64,000 bases of DNA from Thalassotalea sp. G2M2-11 (GCF_017168195.1 NZ_JADNYL010000002.1:248001-312000); one strand, 5' to 3'; numbered from the stretch's first letter, positions 1-9,063 are shown. The notes: generated by a model not told the origin, from the letters alone. Translations and numbers: made by a program.

Positions 1-32
1 ACAACTGTTTCTGGCACAATTCAGAAGTTCAA

Positions 33-299
33 TTACATCTACCATAATTATCATTCGGCTGGCCTACCATAGCAGTGGACACACATATCGACCGTGTATC
101 CAACCCCACTAAATTCGCCCCCGGCAAAAACGTCAAAGAAGTAGAAGAAAAGCTTCTGAAAGTGGTCCCCAAAGAATTCAAAGTCGACGTGCACCATTGG
201 CTCATTCTACATGGCCGCTATACTTGTATTGCCCGTAAACCGCGATGTGGCTCGTGTTTAATTGAATACTCGTGTGAGTTTAAAGAGAAAACAGAGTAG
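33..299 (+). pseudogene. nth: nth 3'-end remnant A (endonuclease III C-terminal half)
   Basis: The frame ending at 299 encodes the C-terminal third of endonuclease III: the FGWPTIAVDTHI segment with the catalytic-aspartate region, then HHWLILHGRYTC, then all four [4Fe-4S] cysteines in the family pattern C-X6-C-X2-C-X5-C. The N-terminal half, including the helix-hairpin-helix with the catalytic lysine, is absent. The sequence upstream of 54 aligns only loosely with other remnants and has an in-frame TAA at 45-47. There is no ribosome binding site before the GTG at 75. It is therefore a gene fragment, not a short functional gene. Its silent positions are more GC-rich than those of remnant B, which suggests a different source. 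It is the least decayed of five such remnants and lies nearest the presumed intact nth to the left. Confidence 0.85.
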
Positions 300-440
300 C
301 GCCTCCCCTTCAACAACTTGTTCTAAAACTTTGATAACTTGGGAACACACCTCAGTATTTTGGGCATAGCTGTAAGGTAATGAACAATGCTTAGTATTAT
401 GTAAGGGCATAATCTTTTGCAGCGATTAAATGACTGCCCC
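300..440 (-). other. Unclassified coding relic
   Basis: The minus strand of this gap reads as a protein-like stretch (LPYSYAQNTEV followed by an amphipathic helix-like run), but it has no start codon and an in-frame stop just upstream. It resembles the tail of a decayed gene. I could not assign a family. The rest of the gap to 529 holds nothing I recognise. Confidence 0.25.
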
Positions 441-529
441 ACTATCTTAAATAAATCATATCCATAACCTAGTGTTGGCCTCAATTAAAGTTAAAGGTAA
501 CGGCTATGTTACCTTCAACTTTACTATAA

Positions 530-1573
530 TTATTCGAGTTCATCTGGCCCAACACGTACAACTAACTTACCGAAATTTTCACCTTGTAATAAACCAATAA
601 AAGCATTTACTGCGCTATCAAGGCCTTCCACTATATGCTCTTTATACTTTATCTCGCCAGCCATTAACCACTTCACCATTTGCTCGCTAAATTCGTTATA
701 ACGATGACCATAATCATCAAACACAATGAACCCCTGCATTTTTATACGCTTAACCAATAGTGTGCCCATTAATAAAGACAATCTGTCAGGTCCACTGGGT
801 AATTCAGTTGCGTTATACTGAGAAATTAGTCCGCACAAAGGCACTCGCGCACAGCTATTTAATAATGGCATCACAGCGTCAAACACTTTACCGCCAACAT
901 TTTCAAAATATACATCAATACCTGATGGACAAACCGACGCTAATTGCTCAGCTAAATTTTCACTTTTATGATCTATACAATAATCAAACCCTAAAGTCTC
1001 AACCGCATATCGGCATTTGGTCTCGCCACCAGCAATCCCCACCACTGTACAACCTTGTAACTTAGCGATTTGGCCCACTAAACTGCCCACTGCACCTGTT
1101 GCCGCAGCAACCACTACTGTTTCACCTGCTTTTGGCTGACCAATATCAAGTAAGCCCATATAAGCCGTTAAACCAGGCATCCCTAATACGCCTAAGGCAT
1201 ATGAATATTTAGCCATGTTATTATCAAGCTTAAGTAATTCATCTCCTTTAGTGACGCTATAATCCTGCCAACCGCCAAAGGCAACAACCCAATCACCTGG
1301 TTTATATTCTTCATGCCTTGATTCTTCTACTCGACATACACTGCCACCAACCATCACCTCGTTTAAAACAACAGGGTCTGCATAAGATTTAGCATCATTC
1401 ATTCGACCTCGCATATAAGGGTCAAGAGAAAGATAAACGGTACGCAGCAAAACTTCTCCTACTTCAGGTGTTGGTTTTTCACTTTGAACCAGGTTGAAGT
1501 TTTCAGCTACTGGTGCCCCTGAAGGCCTTGATGCTAAAAGGATTTGGCGATTTATATCGGTTGTTTGAGTCAT
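530..1573 (-). CDS. NADP-dependent oxidoreductase, zinc-free MDR family (CurA/leukotriene B4 dehydrogenase-like)
   Basis: This 347-residue medium-chain reductase lacks the zinc ligands of alcohol dehydrogenases and matches the prostaglandin/leukotriene reductase-like branch that includes E. coli CurA. Visible marks are an N-terminal LASRPSGAPVAENF segment, SLDPYMRGRMND typical of the branch, and a Rossmann motif AAATGAVGSLVGQIAKLQG around residue 155. The family reduces the C=C bond of enones and related reactive carbonyls with NADPH in the cytoplasm. The true substrate is not readable. It is the last gene of a four-gene minus-strand run (DJ-1-like, ohr, yqhD-like, this gene) divergent from a LysR regulator, which suggests a reactive carbonyl/peroxide detoxification operon. 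Confidence 0.88.
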   Translation of the reverse strand: MTQTTDINRQILLASRPSGAPVAENFNLVQSEKPTPEVGEVLLRTVYLSLDPYMRGRMNDAKSYADPVVLNEVMVGGSVCRVEESRHEEYKPGDWVVAFGGWQDYSVTKGDELLKLDNNMAKYSYALGVLGMPGLTAYMGLLDIGQPKAGETVVVAAATGAVGSLVGQIAKLQGCTVVGIAGGETKCRYAVETLGFDYCIDHKSENLAEQLASVCPSGIDVYFENVGGKVFDAVMPLLNSCARVPLCGLISQYNATELPSGPDRLSLLMGTLLVKRIKMQGFIVFDDYGHRYNEFSEQMVKWLMAGEIKYKEHIVEGLDSAVNAFIGLLQGENFGKLVVRVGPDELE

Positions 1574-1646
1574 AATATTTCCATAATTAAAGGGTTGACT
1601 AGCGGCATATAGGATTTCCTATTCACCACTAGTGCTTGTCTGGTAG

Positions 1647-2804
1647 TTATAATGCTTGAATTAAGATCTCACGACTTTTATCTAAGGTTATATCACCGTG
1701 TTCACCAAGTGCCGTCATACCATGTTCTTCTAATCGCTTAATAAGTAAGTCAATATCTTTAGTGCCAAGGTCAACGTCAGACAATCGTGTAGGTACTTGC
1801 ATTTTAATGAAAAACTGTTCGGTTAAGAGAATAGCTTGATCAATACGAGCATTATCATCACCTTCAGTTAATTGCCAAACTCGCGATGCATATTGAAGTA
1901 ATTTCTCACGCTTTTTCTCGCGACAGACTTTCATGACTGCTGGCAATACTATAGATAGGGTACGTGCGTGATCAATTCCGAACGCCCCAGTTAATTCATG
2001 GCCTATCATATGTGTTGACCAATCTTGTGGGACACCAGCACCAATCAGACCATTTAATGCCATGGTTGCCGACCACATAATATTGGCTCTAATTTCTAGG
2101 TTTTCTTTAGTTGCAGGATCTAGGGCTTTAGGCCCTTCTTCAATTAAGGTTTGCAATAGTCCTTCACTAAAACGGTCTTGTACTTTGCCATTAACGCTAT
2201 AGGTTAAATACTGCTCGATAGTATGAACAAATGCATCAACTACACCATTGCCGATTTGACGATCCGATAGTGACAAAGTGACTTTTGGATCCAACACAGC
2301 AAATAATGGACGAACCAGAGGACTTGAAAATGGCAGTTTATTTCCGTCTCTAGTGACAACAGAGTTACCATTACTTTCAGAGCCTGTGGCAGGAAGCGTT
2401 AAAACCGCGCCAATAGGTAATGCCTGTGTAATGGTTTGCTGCTTAGCAAGAATATCCCAAGGGTCATTGCCATCAAATAATGTGGCAGCGGCAATAAATT
2501 TAGCACCATCAACTACAGAGCCACCACCAACTGCAAGTATATAATCAATACTTTGTGCTTTAATAATTGTTTGAGCTTTCATTAACGTGTCATAACTTGG
2601 GTTTGGTTCAATACCTGAAAATTCAAACCAAGTGTGTTTATCAAGCGCAGTAACCACTTGTTGGTATACCCCATTACTTTTTATAGAGCCACCACCATAA
2701 ACCAGTAACACTCTTGCATCTAATGGAATTTCTTGTGAAATGGCGGCAATTTGCCCTTCACCAAAATGGATACGGGTTGGGTTTTGAAAACTGAAATTTA
2801 ACAT
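1647..2804 (-). CDS. yqhD: Iron-containing alcohol dehydrogenase, YqhD-like NADPH-dependent aldehyde reductase
   Basis: This 385-residue group III alcohol dehydrogenase resembles E. coli YqhD along its whole length. It starts with the family-typical NPTRIHFGEGQIAAI, has the nucleotide-binding GGGSVVDGAKFIAAA near residue 95, and has metal-site histidines in HMIGHELTGAFGIDHARTL near residues 268-286. YqhD-type enzymes reduce short-chain aldehydes such as those from lipid peroxidation, using NADPH. It sits between ohr and the MDR reductase on the same strand with short gaps, so it probably belongs to the same stress operon. The exact metal (Fe or Zn) cannot be told from sequence. Confidence 0.88.
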   Translation of the reverse strand: MLNFSFQNPTRIHFGEGQIAAISQEIPLDARVLLVYGGGSIKSNGVYQQVVTALDKHTWFEFSGIEPNPSYDTLMKAQTIIKAQSIDYILAVGGGSVVDGAKFIAAATLFDGNDPWDILAKQQTITQALPIGAVLTLPATGSESNGNSVVTRDGNKLPFSSPLVRPLFAVLDPKVTLSLSDRQIGNGVVDAFVHTIEQYLTYSVNGKVQDRFSEGLLQTLIEEGPKALDPATKENLEIRANIMWSATMALNGLIGAGVPQDWSTHMIGHELTGAFGIDHARTLSIVLPAVMKVCREKKREKLLQYASRVWQLTEGDDNARIDQAILLTEQFFIKMQVPTRLSDVDLGTKDIDLLIKRLEEHGMTALGEHGDITLDKSREILIQAL

Positions 2805-2891
2805 TGTTATGTCCTAAAGCGTTTCAAGAAAATAATTTTTAAAAAGGCTCGTTAAAATAAAAATTGAGCGTTTTATTTATTAAGTTGGGTA

Positions 2892-3320
2892 TTAAATAAT
2901 GGTTAAGGTAACGTCAATGTTGCCGCGTGTAGCGTTTGAGTACGGGCAGACTTGATGTGCTTTATCTACCATGCGCTGTGCTTTTTCTTTATCCATATCG
3001 CCTAATGAAATCGCAAGTTTCACTGCTATGCCAAAGCCGCCTTCAACTGCACCAATCGCGACTTCTGAATTGATATAAGTATCGCGAGGTAATGCGGATT
3101 TTTCTTGACCGGCAACAAATTTTAATGCACCAATAAAACAAGCTGCATAACCCGCTGCAAACAATTGCTCAGGATTAGTGCCTTGTCCATCATCGCCGCC
3201 TAAACCTTTAGGTGTTGACAATGAAACGTCTAAACGGCCGTCGTCAGATTTTGCAGTACCTTCACGACCACCAGTGGCTGTTGCTTTTGCAGTATAAGCT
3301 ATGTTTTGTAATTTTTTCAT
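2892..3320 (-). CDS. ohr: Organic hydroperoxide resistance protein, OsmC/Ohr family
   Basis: This is a 142-residue Ohr, the usual family size. Ohr is a homodimeric thiol peroxidase that reduces organic hydroperoxides in the cytoplasm. The peroxidatic cysteine is in GYAACFIGAL (about residue 60) and the resolving cysteine is in HQVCPYSNATRGNIDV near the C-terminus; both are the classic Ohr signatures. The opening YTAKATATGGREG and the SKLDVSLS-type strand also fit. No ohrR (MarR) gene is adjacent. The divergent LysR gene at 4218 is the only nearby regulator. Confidence 0.93.
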   Translation of the reverse strand: MKKLQNIAYTAKATATGGREGTAKSDDGRLDVSLSTPKGLGGDDGQGTNPEQLFAAGYAACFIGALKFVAGQEKSALPRDTYINSEVAIGAVEGGFGIAVKLAISLGDMDKEKAQRMVDKAHQVCPYSNATRGNIDVTLTII

Positions 3321-3371
3321 ATTGAATTCCAGTTAATTTTTGTTGAGTAAGCAGTTTATAAATACGTTAGT

Positions 3372-4058
3372 TTAAGCAGAAAGATGAGCAAGTAACTTTT
3401 CAGCAGCTAATGCTGAACTCGCAGGGTTTTGCCCAGTAATAATAAGACCGTCTTGTACGACAAAAGCATTCCAGTCTTGTGTTTTTTGGTAGTCACCGCC
3501 ACGCTTAATGAGTTCATCTTCAAGTAAAAATGGCACCACTTCGGTTAATTGCACGGCTTCTTCTTCACTGTTAGTAAAGCCAGTTACCGCTTTACCTTTA
3601 ATAGCAAATTCGCCAGAAGCTTGTTTTACATTTAATAAAGCGGCACTGGCATGACAAACTGCCGCAACGCCTTTACCCGCATTGAGAAAGTTTTCAATTA
3701 ACGTAATTGAGTCAGTATTGTCGGTAAGATCCCACAAAGGACCATGACCACCAGGGTAGAACACACCATCAAAGTCACTTTCGTTAACTGAAGATAATTT
3801 TACTGTGGTCGCTATTTTAGCTTGCGCGACATTATCAGCATCAAAACGGTGAGTGGCCTCAGTTTGGAAGTCTTCTAATGTGCTTGTTGGGTCAATAGGT
3901 GCTTGCCCGCCTTTTGGTGTGGCCAAGGTGACTTCAACACCCGCATCAACAAATGCGTAATAAGGTGCGGCAAATTCCTCAACCCAAAAACCGGTTTTAT
4001 TACCTGTGTTGCCAAGTTCATCGTGCGAAGTAAGTACCATCAATATTTTTTTAGTCAT
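3372..4058 (-). CDS. DJ-1/PfpI family protein (type 1 glutamine amidotransferase-like, possible glyoxalase III)
   Basis: This 228-residue protein begins KKILMVLTSHDEL and carries the DJ-1 superfamily nucleophile elbow AVCHASAALLN near residue 134, with the FYPGGHGPLWDL strand and an acid residue in the usual places. Its length fits the larger HchA/YDR533C-like branch, in which several members act as glutathione-independent glyoxalases or deglycases. Function here is inferred from family and context. It is the first gene of the minus-strand operon and starts about 160 bp from the divergent LysR gene, so the shared intergenic region is the likely control point. Confidence 0.85.
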   Translation of the reverse strand: MTKKILMVLTSHDELGNTGNKTGFWVEEFAAPYYAFVDAGVEVTLATPKGGQAPIDPTSTLEDFQTEATHRFDADNVAQAKIATTVKLSSVNESDFDGVFYPGGHGPLWDLTDNTDSITLIENFLNAGKGVAAVCHASAALLNVKQASGEFAIKGKAVTGFTNSEEEAVQLTEVVPFLLEDELIKRGGDYQKTQDWNAFVVQDGLIITGQNPASSALAAEKLLAHLSA

Positions 4059-4217
4059 AATTATTTATCCGGTTATCAATATAGGTAAGTGCGCTTTCAT
4101 TTTCTATGTAAGCAGTATAGACTCATGAACACACATGAACAATGCAGATAAAACTGATAACATTGTATTAAAAATTGATACAATAAATAAGATGTGTTTT
4201 CATTGATGGGTAAGTGT

Positions 4218-5132
4218 ATGAATGTGTCATTTGAACAACTCAAGAGTATGGTTGTTTTTGCTCAAGTTATTGAACAAGGCAGTTTAAGTGCGGCAGCGAA
4301 ACATTTAGGACTCTCTCGAGCAGTAGTCAGTTATCACCTGAAAAAGCTGGAAGCACAACTCGAAGTAAAATTGCTTAACCGAACAACACGTTCGATTAGT
4401 CTCACGGAAGCGGGTCAAGCCTATTATGAACGCTGCCATGCAATTGCCCAACAAGCCAGTACTGCTAATCAACAAATTGAAAACTTTAAAAATGAGCCTA
4501 TTGGGTTACTTAAAATAACCTGCCCCGTAAATGTTGGCTTACAGACTATTGTGCCAGCACTAAATGAGTTTAAGAAAATTTATCCAAAAATTGAACTTGA
4601 TGTCATGCTGACCGACGAAGTCGTCAATATCATAAAAGAAGGAATCGATTTGGCGATCCGCGGGGCACCATTGCCAGACTCTGGTTTACAAGCGAGTAAA
4701 TTAGCCACCTTAAAAACCTGTCTGTGTGGTTCTCCCGAGTATTTTCTTCAATATGGACAACCTAAAAATCCTGATGATTTAGTTAATCATCAATGGGTAA
4801 TCTACAAATTAACCTCTGGGGTATTAAACCTAACTAAAGGTGGCCGCTCTTTTAGCATAGCCACCAAAGGAAGCATCACAACTAATAATGCTGCTGCTCG
4901 TACTGCATTTGTTGAAGCTGGCCACGGCTTAGCTCGAATTCCTATTTATGATGCTTGGCCAAAAATACAAGCTGGCACCTTACAAACCGTACTTGATGAC
5001 TATGCATTTAACGACATAAATGTGTATGGTGTGTTCCCTCCGGGCACTGCCAACACGAAAAAGCTGAGATTATTACTTAATTTTTTGAAGGAATATTTTG
5101 CTGGCCAAATAAACTTAAGCTCTACCCAATAA
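4218..5132 (+). CDS. LysR-family transcriptional regulator
   Basis: An N-terminal winged helix-turn-helix (MVVFAQVIEQGSLSAAAKHLGLS, then the RTTRSISLTEAGQAYYERC wing and linker) is followed by a periplasmic-binding-protein-like effector domain from about residue 90. It matches the LysR branch regulating oxidoreductase operons. The start at 4218 gives the family-typical N-terminus NVSFEQLKSMVVF; in-frame GTG at 4194 and ATG at 4206 are alternatives. It is divergent from the DJ-1-like/ohr/yqhD-like/reductase operon, the classic arrangement for a LysR regulator and its target. The inducer is unknown; reactive carbonyls or peroxides are a guess from context. Confidence 0.9.
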   Translation: MNVSFEQLKSMVVFAQVIEQGSLSAAAKHLGLSRAVVSYHLKKLEAQLEVKLLNRTTRSISLTEAGQAYYERCHAIAQQASTANQQIENFKNEPIGLLKITCPVNVGLQTIVPALNEFKKIYPKIELDVMLTDEVVNIIKEGIDLAIRGAPLPDSGLQASKLATLKTCLCGSPEYFLQYGQPKNPDDLVNHQWVIYKLTSGVLNLTKGGRSFSIATKGSITTNNAAARTAFVEAGHGLARIPIYDAWPKIQAGTLQTVLDDYAFNDINVYGVFPPGTANTKKLRLLLNFLKEYFAGQINLSSTQ

Positions 5133-5167
5133 TGATTATCAGTACTCTTTGCTACGTGAATATTCCT

Positions 5168-5216
5168 TACCTTAAAGATTTATTTTTCTATAATATATAA
5201 AATTTTCTATAAGGTA
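5168..5216. repeat. Inverted repeat around an AT-rich centre
   Basis: TACCTTA at 5168-5174 is mirrored by TAAGGTA at 5210-5216 with an AT-rich loop. It lies between the LysR gene and nth remnant B. It could be a weak terminator or mark an insertion junction. The arms are short, so chance is possible. Confidence 0.3.
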
Positions 5217-5227
5217 GAAACGCCCAC

Positions 5228-5518
5228 TTGCTCGTTGCCCAACGGGAATGCATCTATCTACTATCATTATCTTTTGGTTATCCTACCATAGCGGTAGATA
5301 CGCATATATTCCGTGTTTCTAACCCAACAAACCTTGCCCCAAGCAAGAATGTCGATTTAGTCGAGCAAAAATTGCTTAAAGTCGTACCGAAAGAATTTAA
5401 AGTCGATGTTCATCATTGGTTGATATTGCATGGGCGTTATACCTGCATGGCACGTAAACCAGAGTATGGCAGTTGTATTATTGAAGACTTGTGTGAATTT
5501 AAAGAGAAAACTGAGTAA
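5228..5518 (+). pseudogene. nth: nth 3'-end remnant B
   Basis: This open frame aligns without gaps to the last ~95 residues of endonuclease III. The helix-hairpin-helix region is already eroded: where the family has GVGRKTAN this copy has VAQRECI, so the catalytic lysine is lost. The part from FGYPTIAVDTHIFRV to the end is well kept. One of the four cluster cysteines is replaced (RKPEYGSC instead of RKPRCGSC), so no normal [4Fe-4S] loop could form. By hand count, 61 of the last 74 residues match remnant A. There is no ribosome binding site. Homology continues past the stop: TTGAGCAA at 5531-5538 recurs at similar distance after remnant E, and variants of it follow remnants C and D. Confidence 0.85.
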
Positions 5519-5729
5519 TCATTAACTCTTTTGAGCAAAAATCACTTTAGATAGGATCAGCGATACAGCAGAGACTGTTTGACCACAATAAAAATAGTAG
5601 ACCCTAAGAAAATGTCACCATAACGTTGATATGAAGTAATTACATGAAGGGGCGCTAACGCCCAAATATAAACCGAAGCGTCAGCGATGTTTAGAATAGG
5701 CATGTAGGTGCCAAGACTTATTGTGCAGG

Positions 5730-6371
5730 TTACTTTCTCAATTCTTCCATATCAGTAATGAGTTCGTCCAACTTTTTAAACTGACGACCGTAAACTATAT
5801 TGAGATCCAAGCGATAAAGCGCTTCAGCATATTTGGCTACAATCAAGGTAATTATGGCTAAAACCACTATAAGATAATAAGGTTGACCCAATATCATAAT
5901 GCCAGTTGGAACTGCCTCTACTAACAGTGCAATAAGGTTTTCGCCTGCTTTGCTAACGATCCCTTGAATAGCCATACCAATAAAGAACATCGGATAAAAG
6001 AATTTGTAATAGCGAGAATACGCTTTTATCGAACTTTTCAGCCAGCTATTAAAATTCATAATGTAATCATAACTACTCTGTTCTTTTGACAAGTTAAAAG
6101 ATTTTTTAAGTTCTTTTTTAGCAATGATGATCAGTGGCAATAGTAAGCAACATATATATAAGCCTAGAAATGGAGCCCCGATAAGACTCATCATAACAAG
6201 CATAATTAAACAGCCTAGGATGAGGGCTTTTATATTGAGAGCAAACATATTTTGTAGTTTATCAACAATATTTTGTGATTTGCGATTATATAAATCATTA
6301 ATTTTTGGGGCAGTTAAGTGAGCCTCGTTAACAAAGCCTTCTTTCCACATCGTTTCTATTGATTTTGTCAT
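5730..6371 (-). CDS. Hypothetical membrane protein, probable partner of the adjacent ECF sigma factor
   Basis: This 213-residue protein has no family I recognise. It has an N-terminal cytoplasmic stretch of about 45 residues, two closely spaced hydrophobic segments at about 47-85 (ending in a lysine-rich turn), one near 125-142 and one near 160-182, then a charged C-terminal tail. It begins 3 bp downstream of the ECF sigma gene on the same strand, so the two are almost surely co-transcribed. ECF sigma factors are often followed by a membrane anti-sigma factor. That role is inferred from position only; I see no zinc-binding anti-sigma motif. Confidence 0.7.
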   Translation of the reverse strand: MTKSIETMWKEGFVNEAHLTAPKINDLYNRKSQNIVDKLQNMFALNIKALILGCLIMLVMMSLIGAPFLGLYICCLLLPLIIIAKKELKKSFNLSKEQSSYDYIMNFNSWLKSSIKAYSRYYKFFYPMFFIGMAIQGIVSKAGENLIALLVEAVPTGIMILGQPYYLIVVLAIITLIVAKYAEALYRLDLNIVYGRQFKKLDELITDMEELRK

Positions 6372-6374
6372 GCG

Positions 6375-6863
6375 TTAATCCTTTTGATTAATAAATTTGT
6401 TTAGCTTGCCTTTTATCCGATTTATTCGAACACCAATATTATTTGAATTACTCCCAATCATTTCAGCTATTTCATCGTAAGATTTTTCTTCCAGATAAAG
6501 TAAAATTATGGCTCTATCGGTTTCAGAGAGGTGTTTGATAGCACTATATAATTGATTAATTTCATCACTGACAAATGCCTTGCTGTCGTCGATGACTTCC
6601 TCGGGTAAGGCATCTGAAACAATCTGTTTATCACCACTTTTTCGTCGCTTCAAATAGGTTAAGCATACGTTAAGCGAAATGCGATATATCCACGTTGACC
6701 ATTCACATTGTTGATTAAAATTATCTTTACTACGCCAAATTTGTAGGCATACCTCTTGATAATAATCTTCAAAATCTTCTTGGCTGTTGGTATAAGCTCG
6801 ACAAATTTTAATGATAATACTCGCAAAAGGCAGTATAGATAGCTGGTAAAAGTCACTTCCCAT
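6375..6863 (-). CDS. ECF-type RNA polymerase sigma factor (sigma-70 family)
   Basis: At 162 residues this is a standard ECF sigma. Region 2 is visible as FEDYYQEVCLQIWRSKDNF followed by WSTWIYRISLNVCLTYLKRR, the -10 recognition/melting segment. Region 4 is ETDRAIILLYLEEKSYDEIAEMIGSNSNNIGVRINRIKGKL, a helix-turn-helix for the -35 element. The start at 6863 is favoured because region 2 begins normally from it, with a GAGG about a dozen bases upstream. The membrane-protein gene that follows is the likely regulator. The target regulon is unknown. Confidence 0.9.
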   Translation of the reverse strand: MGSDFYQLSILPFASIIIKICRAYTNSQEDFEDYYQEVCLQIWRSKDNFNQQCEWSTWIYRISLNVCLTYLKRRKSGDKQIVSDALPEEVIDDSKAFVSDEINQLYSAIKHLSETDRAIILLYLEEKSYDEIAEMIGSNSNNIGVRINRIKGKLNKFINQKD

Positions 6864-6883
6864 TTAGATTCTGTTATCCTCAT

Positions 6884-7370
6884 TGATGTTATGATTAGTT
6901 AGTGGCGCGGAGTATGAGTTTATTACAGTGTGGGCGAAAAATTTTTTTTATGATTATAAGAGGTATTGATTAAGTTATACTCAGAAAAACACGGATAGCT
7001 AGTTAGTACGCAAAATTAGTTTACGACCTCAGTTGTTTTGTATTGCTATACGGCTAGTGTAAAAAAGTGTTTTACTTTATTTTACCTTTTTAAATATGAA
7101 CGGGTATTTTGAGGTGTTAGATAAAACAGAGTAGCTTATCAGGTAGAAAAAGTGTTTTTAAACAGTCAAGCTACCTTGGCAGTATATCTATGACACTATA
7201 ACGCAATTGTTCAATTGTGTTTACTCAAAGCAGAATAACAAAAAAACAAATGTTGGCTAAACTCGCTTCAAGATAAAAATTCTTCTTAATATCCGTTATA
7301 ATTACCTTTAAGCTCGACTTTATGATACAACGACTATCTTGGGTTTTAGTTGTATTTTGGAGGTAACCCT
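6884..7370. other. Intergenic region between the sigma gene and the KfrA-like gene
   Basis: No gene seen. It must hold divergent promoters for the sigma operon and the KfrA-like gene. A run ATAAAACAGAGTAG near 7121-7135 resembles the end of the nth remnants, but it is too short to claim as another copy. Confidence 0.4.
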
Positions 7371-8831
7371 ATGGCACAACCACTTAAATCACTCACTTAT
7401 GAGGACGTTGAATTATTTTGTGAACAAACCCTCCAAGCAGGTGGATCTGTAACCATAGAGCGTCTGCTAGCAGAGTTCCCCAATGACCCTGTTGATGTCG
7501 TTGCCTATTTTGACCAGTGGCATCAAGATAAATTGAACAAATCGTTGAATACTTCTTCACAAAATTCAGACAACAAGTCCGAAACTCCGCCTAACATTAG
7601 CCAAGTAATGCAGGAAGAAATAGCCAAGCAGCATGTTAGCCATGTTAAAGACCAACAAACCTTGCAGACTCAACAACAAGATATCGAACAATTTCTTATC
7701 ACTAAAAGCCAAGAGTTGCAGGCAAACCTTGAGGGTCAATCTAAGTTTGTCGACGAAGCTCATAAACAACTAAAACAACAATCGCAAAAATTTCAGGAGC
7801 AATTTCAACAACTAACTAGCGGCTACAACGATGAAGTTAATATCTTAAAACAACACCACCAGCAGTCGTTACTCGCTCAACAAGAAGCGCACCAAATAGC
7901 CATTGAACGCGTTATCAATGAAAATGCAGCACAACTTGATAACTTAAGCGATCAAGTGACACAATTAGCTGAAACAAATACTTTTCTAGAAGCGAAAGCT
8001 GATGAATACCTCGCCAGTCAGCAACAAGTAAGCAAGTTGCAAACAACCATAGACCAACTTGAAAAGCAATTAACTGAAGAAAAAGCAGAGCAAGCACAAC
8101 ATATTGCAACAGCAAAAAAACAATACCAAGCAAACCTCAACGCACTACGCGATGCTCACCAACAAGAAATTAGTGAATTAAAGACCTCTCATCAAAGTGA
8201 ATTAGTAAAAGCCTCCTCTCAAAATGTGCAACAAGCCGATGAGAGCAGCGAACAACTAAGCAAAATACAACAGGATAATAAAGTTCTGAAACAACAACTT
8301 GCAGAAGCACAATCAAAATCTGCTCAATTACACGCACGCCTTGTTAATGTCAGTAATGACACTAGCAAAGATAGAGAAACTAAGACTAAATTACTGGCAT
8401 CACTTGAAGAAGCAAATAGCAAAATTATCTTGCTAGAGCAGCAAATATCTCAGCAAAGAACTGGTTTAACGGAAGAAAGTGATTTAAATTCGCTTGAAAA
8501 AGCAGAACGAATGATCACAGTTTTACGTAGTGAAAACAATAAATTAGCAAACCAACTTCATCATATAAAAACCAATTCAATTGCGACAATTGAGCGATTA
8601 ACCGATAAATCTGATCAAGCCATGACTCGTATTAAAGAGCTTGAATCACAGCTTGATTTAGAAGTACAAAGCAATAGTTCAGCCAAAGTAGAAAGAATAG
8701 CACTTAAAGAAAAGTTAGAGTTAATGAAGCATAATCAAGCATCTACATTTGAGCGATTAACTAACAACGTAGAAAAAGCCAAAGCAAAAATAAAAGCGTT
8801 AGAACAACAGCTTGCTCAGGTAAATTCTTAA
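7371..8831 (+). CDS. KfrA-like DNA-binding coiled-coil protein
   Basis: The start is set by the ribosome binding site TGGAGGTAACCCT directly before the ATG at 7371, giving 486 residues. An N-terminal globular domain of about 55 residues (TYEDVELFCEQTLQAGGSVTIERLLAEF) resembles the KfrA N-terminal DNA-binding domain of plasmid replication/partition proteins. Nearly all the rest, about 75-486, is one long glutamine- and glutamate-rich coiled coil with heptad patterns. KfrA proteins bind DNA through the N-terminus and oligomerise through the coil. A chromosomal role (nucleoid or regulatory) is inference. It lies alone between nth remnants B and C. Confidence 0.75.
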   Translation: MAQPLKSLTYEDVELFCEQTLQAGGSVTIERLLAEFPNDPVDVVAYFDQWHQDKLNKSLNTSSQNSDNKSETPPNISQVMQEEIAKQHVSHVKDQQTLQTQQQDIEQFLITKSQELQANLEGQSKFVDEAHKQLKQQSQKFQEQFQQLTSGYNDEVNILKQHHQQSLLAQQEAHQIAIERVINENAAQLDNLSDQVTQLAETNTFLEAKADEYLASQQQVSKLQTTIDQLEKQLTEEKAEQAQHIATAKKQYQANLNALRDAHQQEISELKTSHQSELVKASSQNVQQADESSEQLSKIQQDNKVLKQQLAEAQSKSAQLHARLVNVSNDTSKDRETKTKLLASLEEANSKIILLEQQISQQRTGLTEESDLNSLEKAERMITVLRSENNKLANQLHHIKTNSIATIERLTDKSDQAMTRIKELESQLDLEVQSNSSAKVERIALKEKLELMKHNQASTFERLTNNVEKAKAKIKALEQQLAQVNS

Positions 8832-8984
8832 TCGTATCTAAGCGCTAACCACACTCATTGCAGAATTTAAACATGAGTTTTCAGAGCTGAGTTGCAGAGC
8901 TATTCATTCTTTACAACGATAACATCAAGTCGCTGTCTCAACGATGAATGTTAGATTATCACTCTCTTAACGCTGGGTTAGTCA

Positions 8985-9063
8985 AACTTCAGCCGTATGC
9001 AAACCAAAATGTGGCGCGTGTATTATTGAAGATTTGTGCGAGTTTAAAGAGAATACAGACTAA
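8985..9063 (+). pseudogene. nth: nth 3'-end remnant C (last ~20 codons)
   Basis: Only the iron-sulfur loop end survives: the frame to 9063 reads CKPKCGACIIEDLCEFKENTD then stop, the end of endonuclease III. The bases just upstream (from about 8955) align loosely with the HHWLILHGRY part but contain deletions. The downstream motif seen after other remnants is present as TTGAACAG about 14 bases after the stop. The 8832-9188 gap holds nothing else I recognise. Confidence 0.75.

Noticed and set aside
75-299. Short open frame as a functional endonuclease III
   Set aside because: It lacks the helix-hairpin-helix and catalytic lysine, has no ribosome binding site, and has an in-frame stop in the adjacent homologous sequence.
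760-1065. Plus-strand open frame opposite the MDR reductase, and many similar antisense frames
   Set aside because: They lie within clearly coding genes on the other strand, have no ribosome binding sites and show no recognisable protein features.
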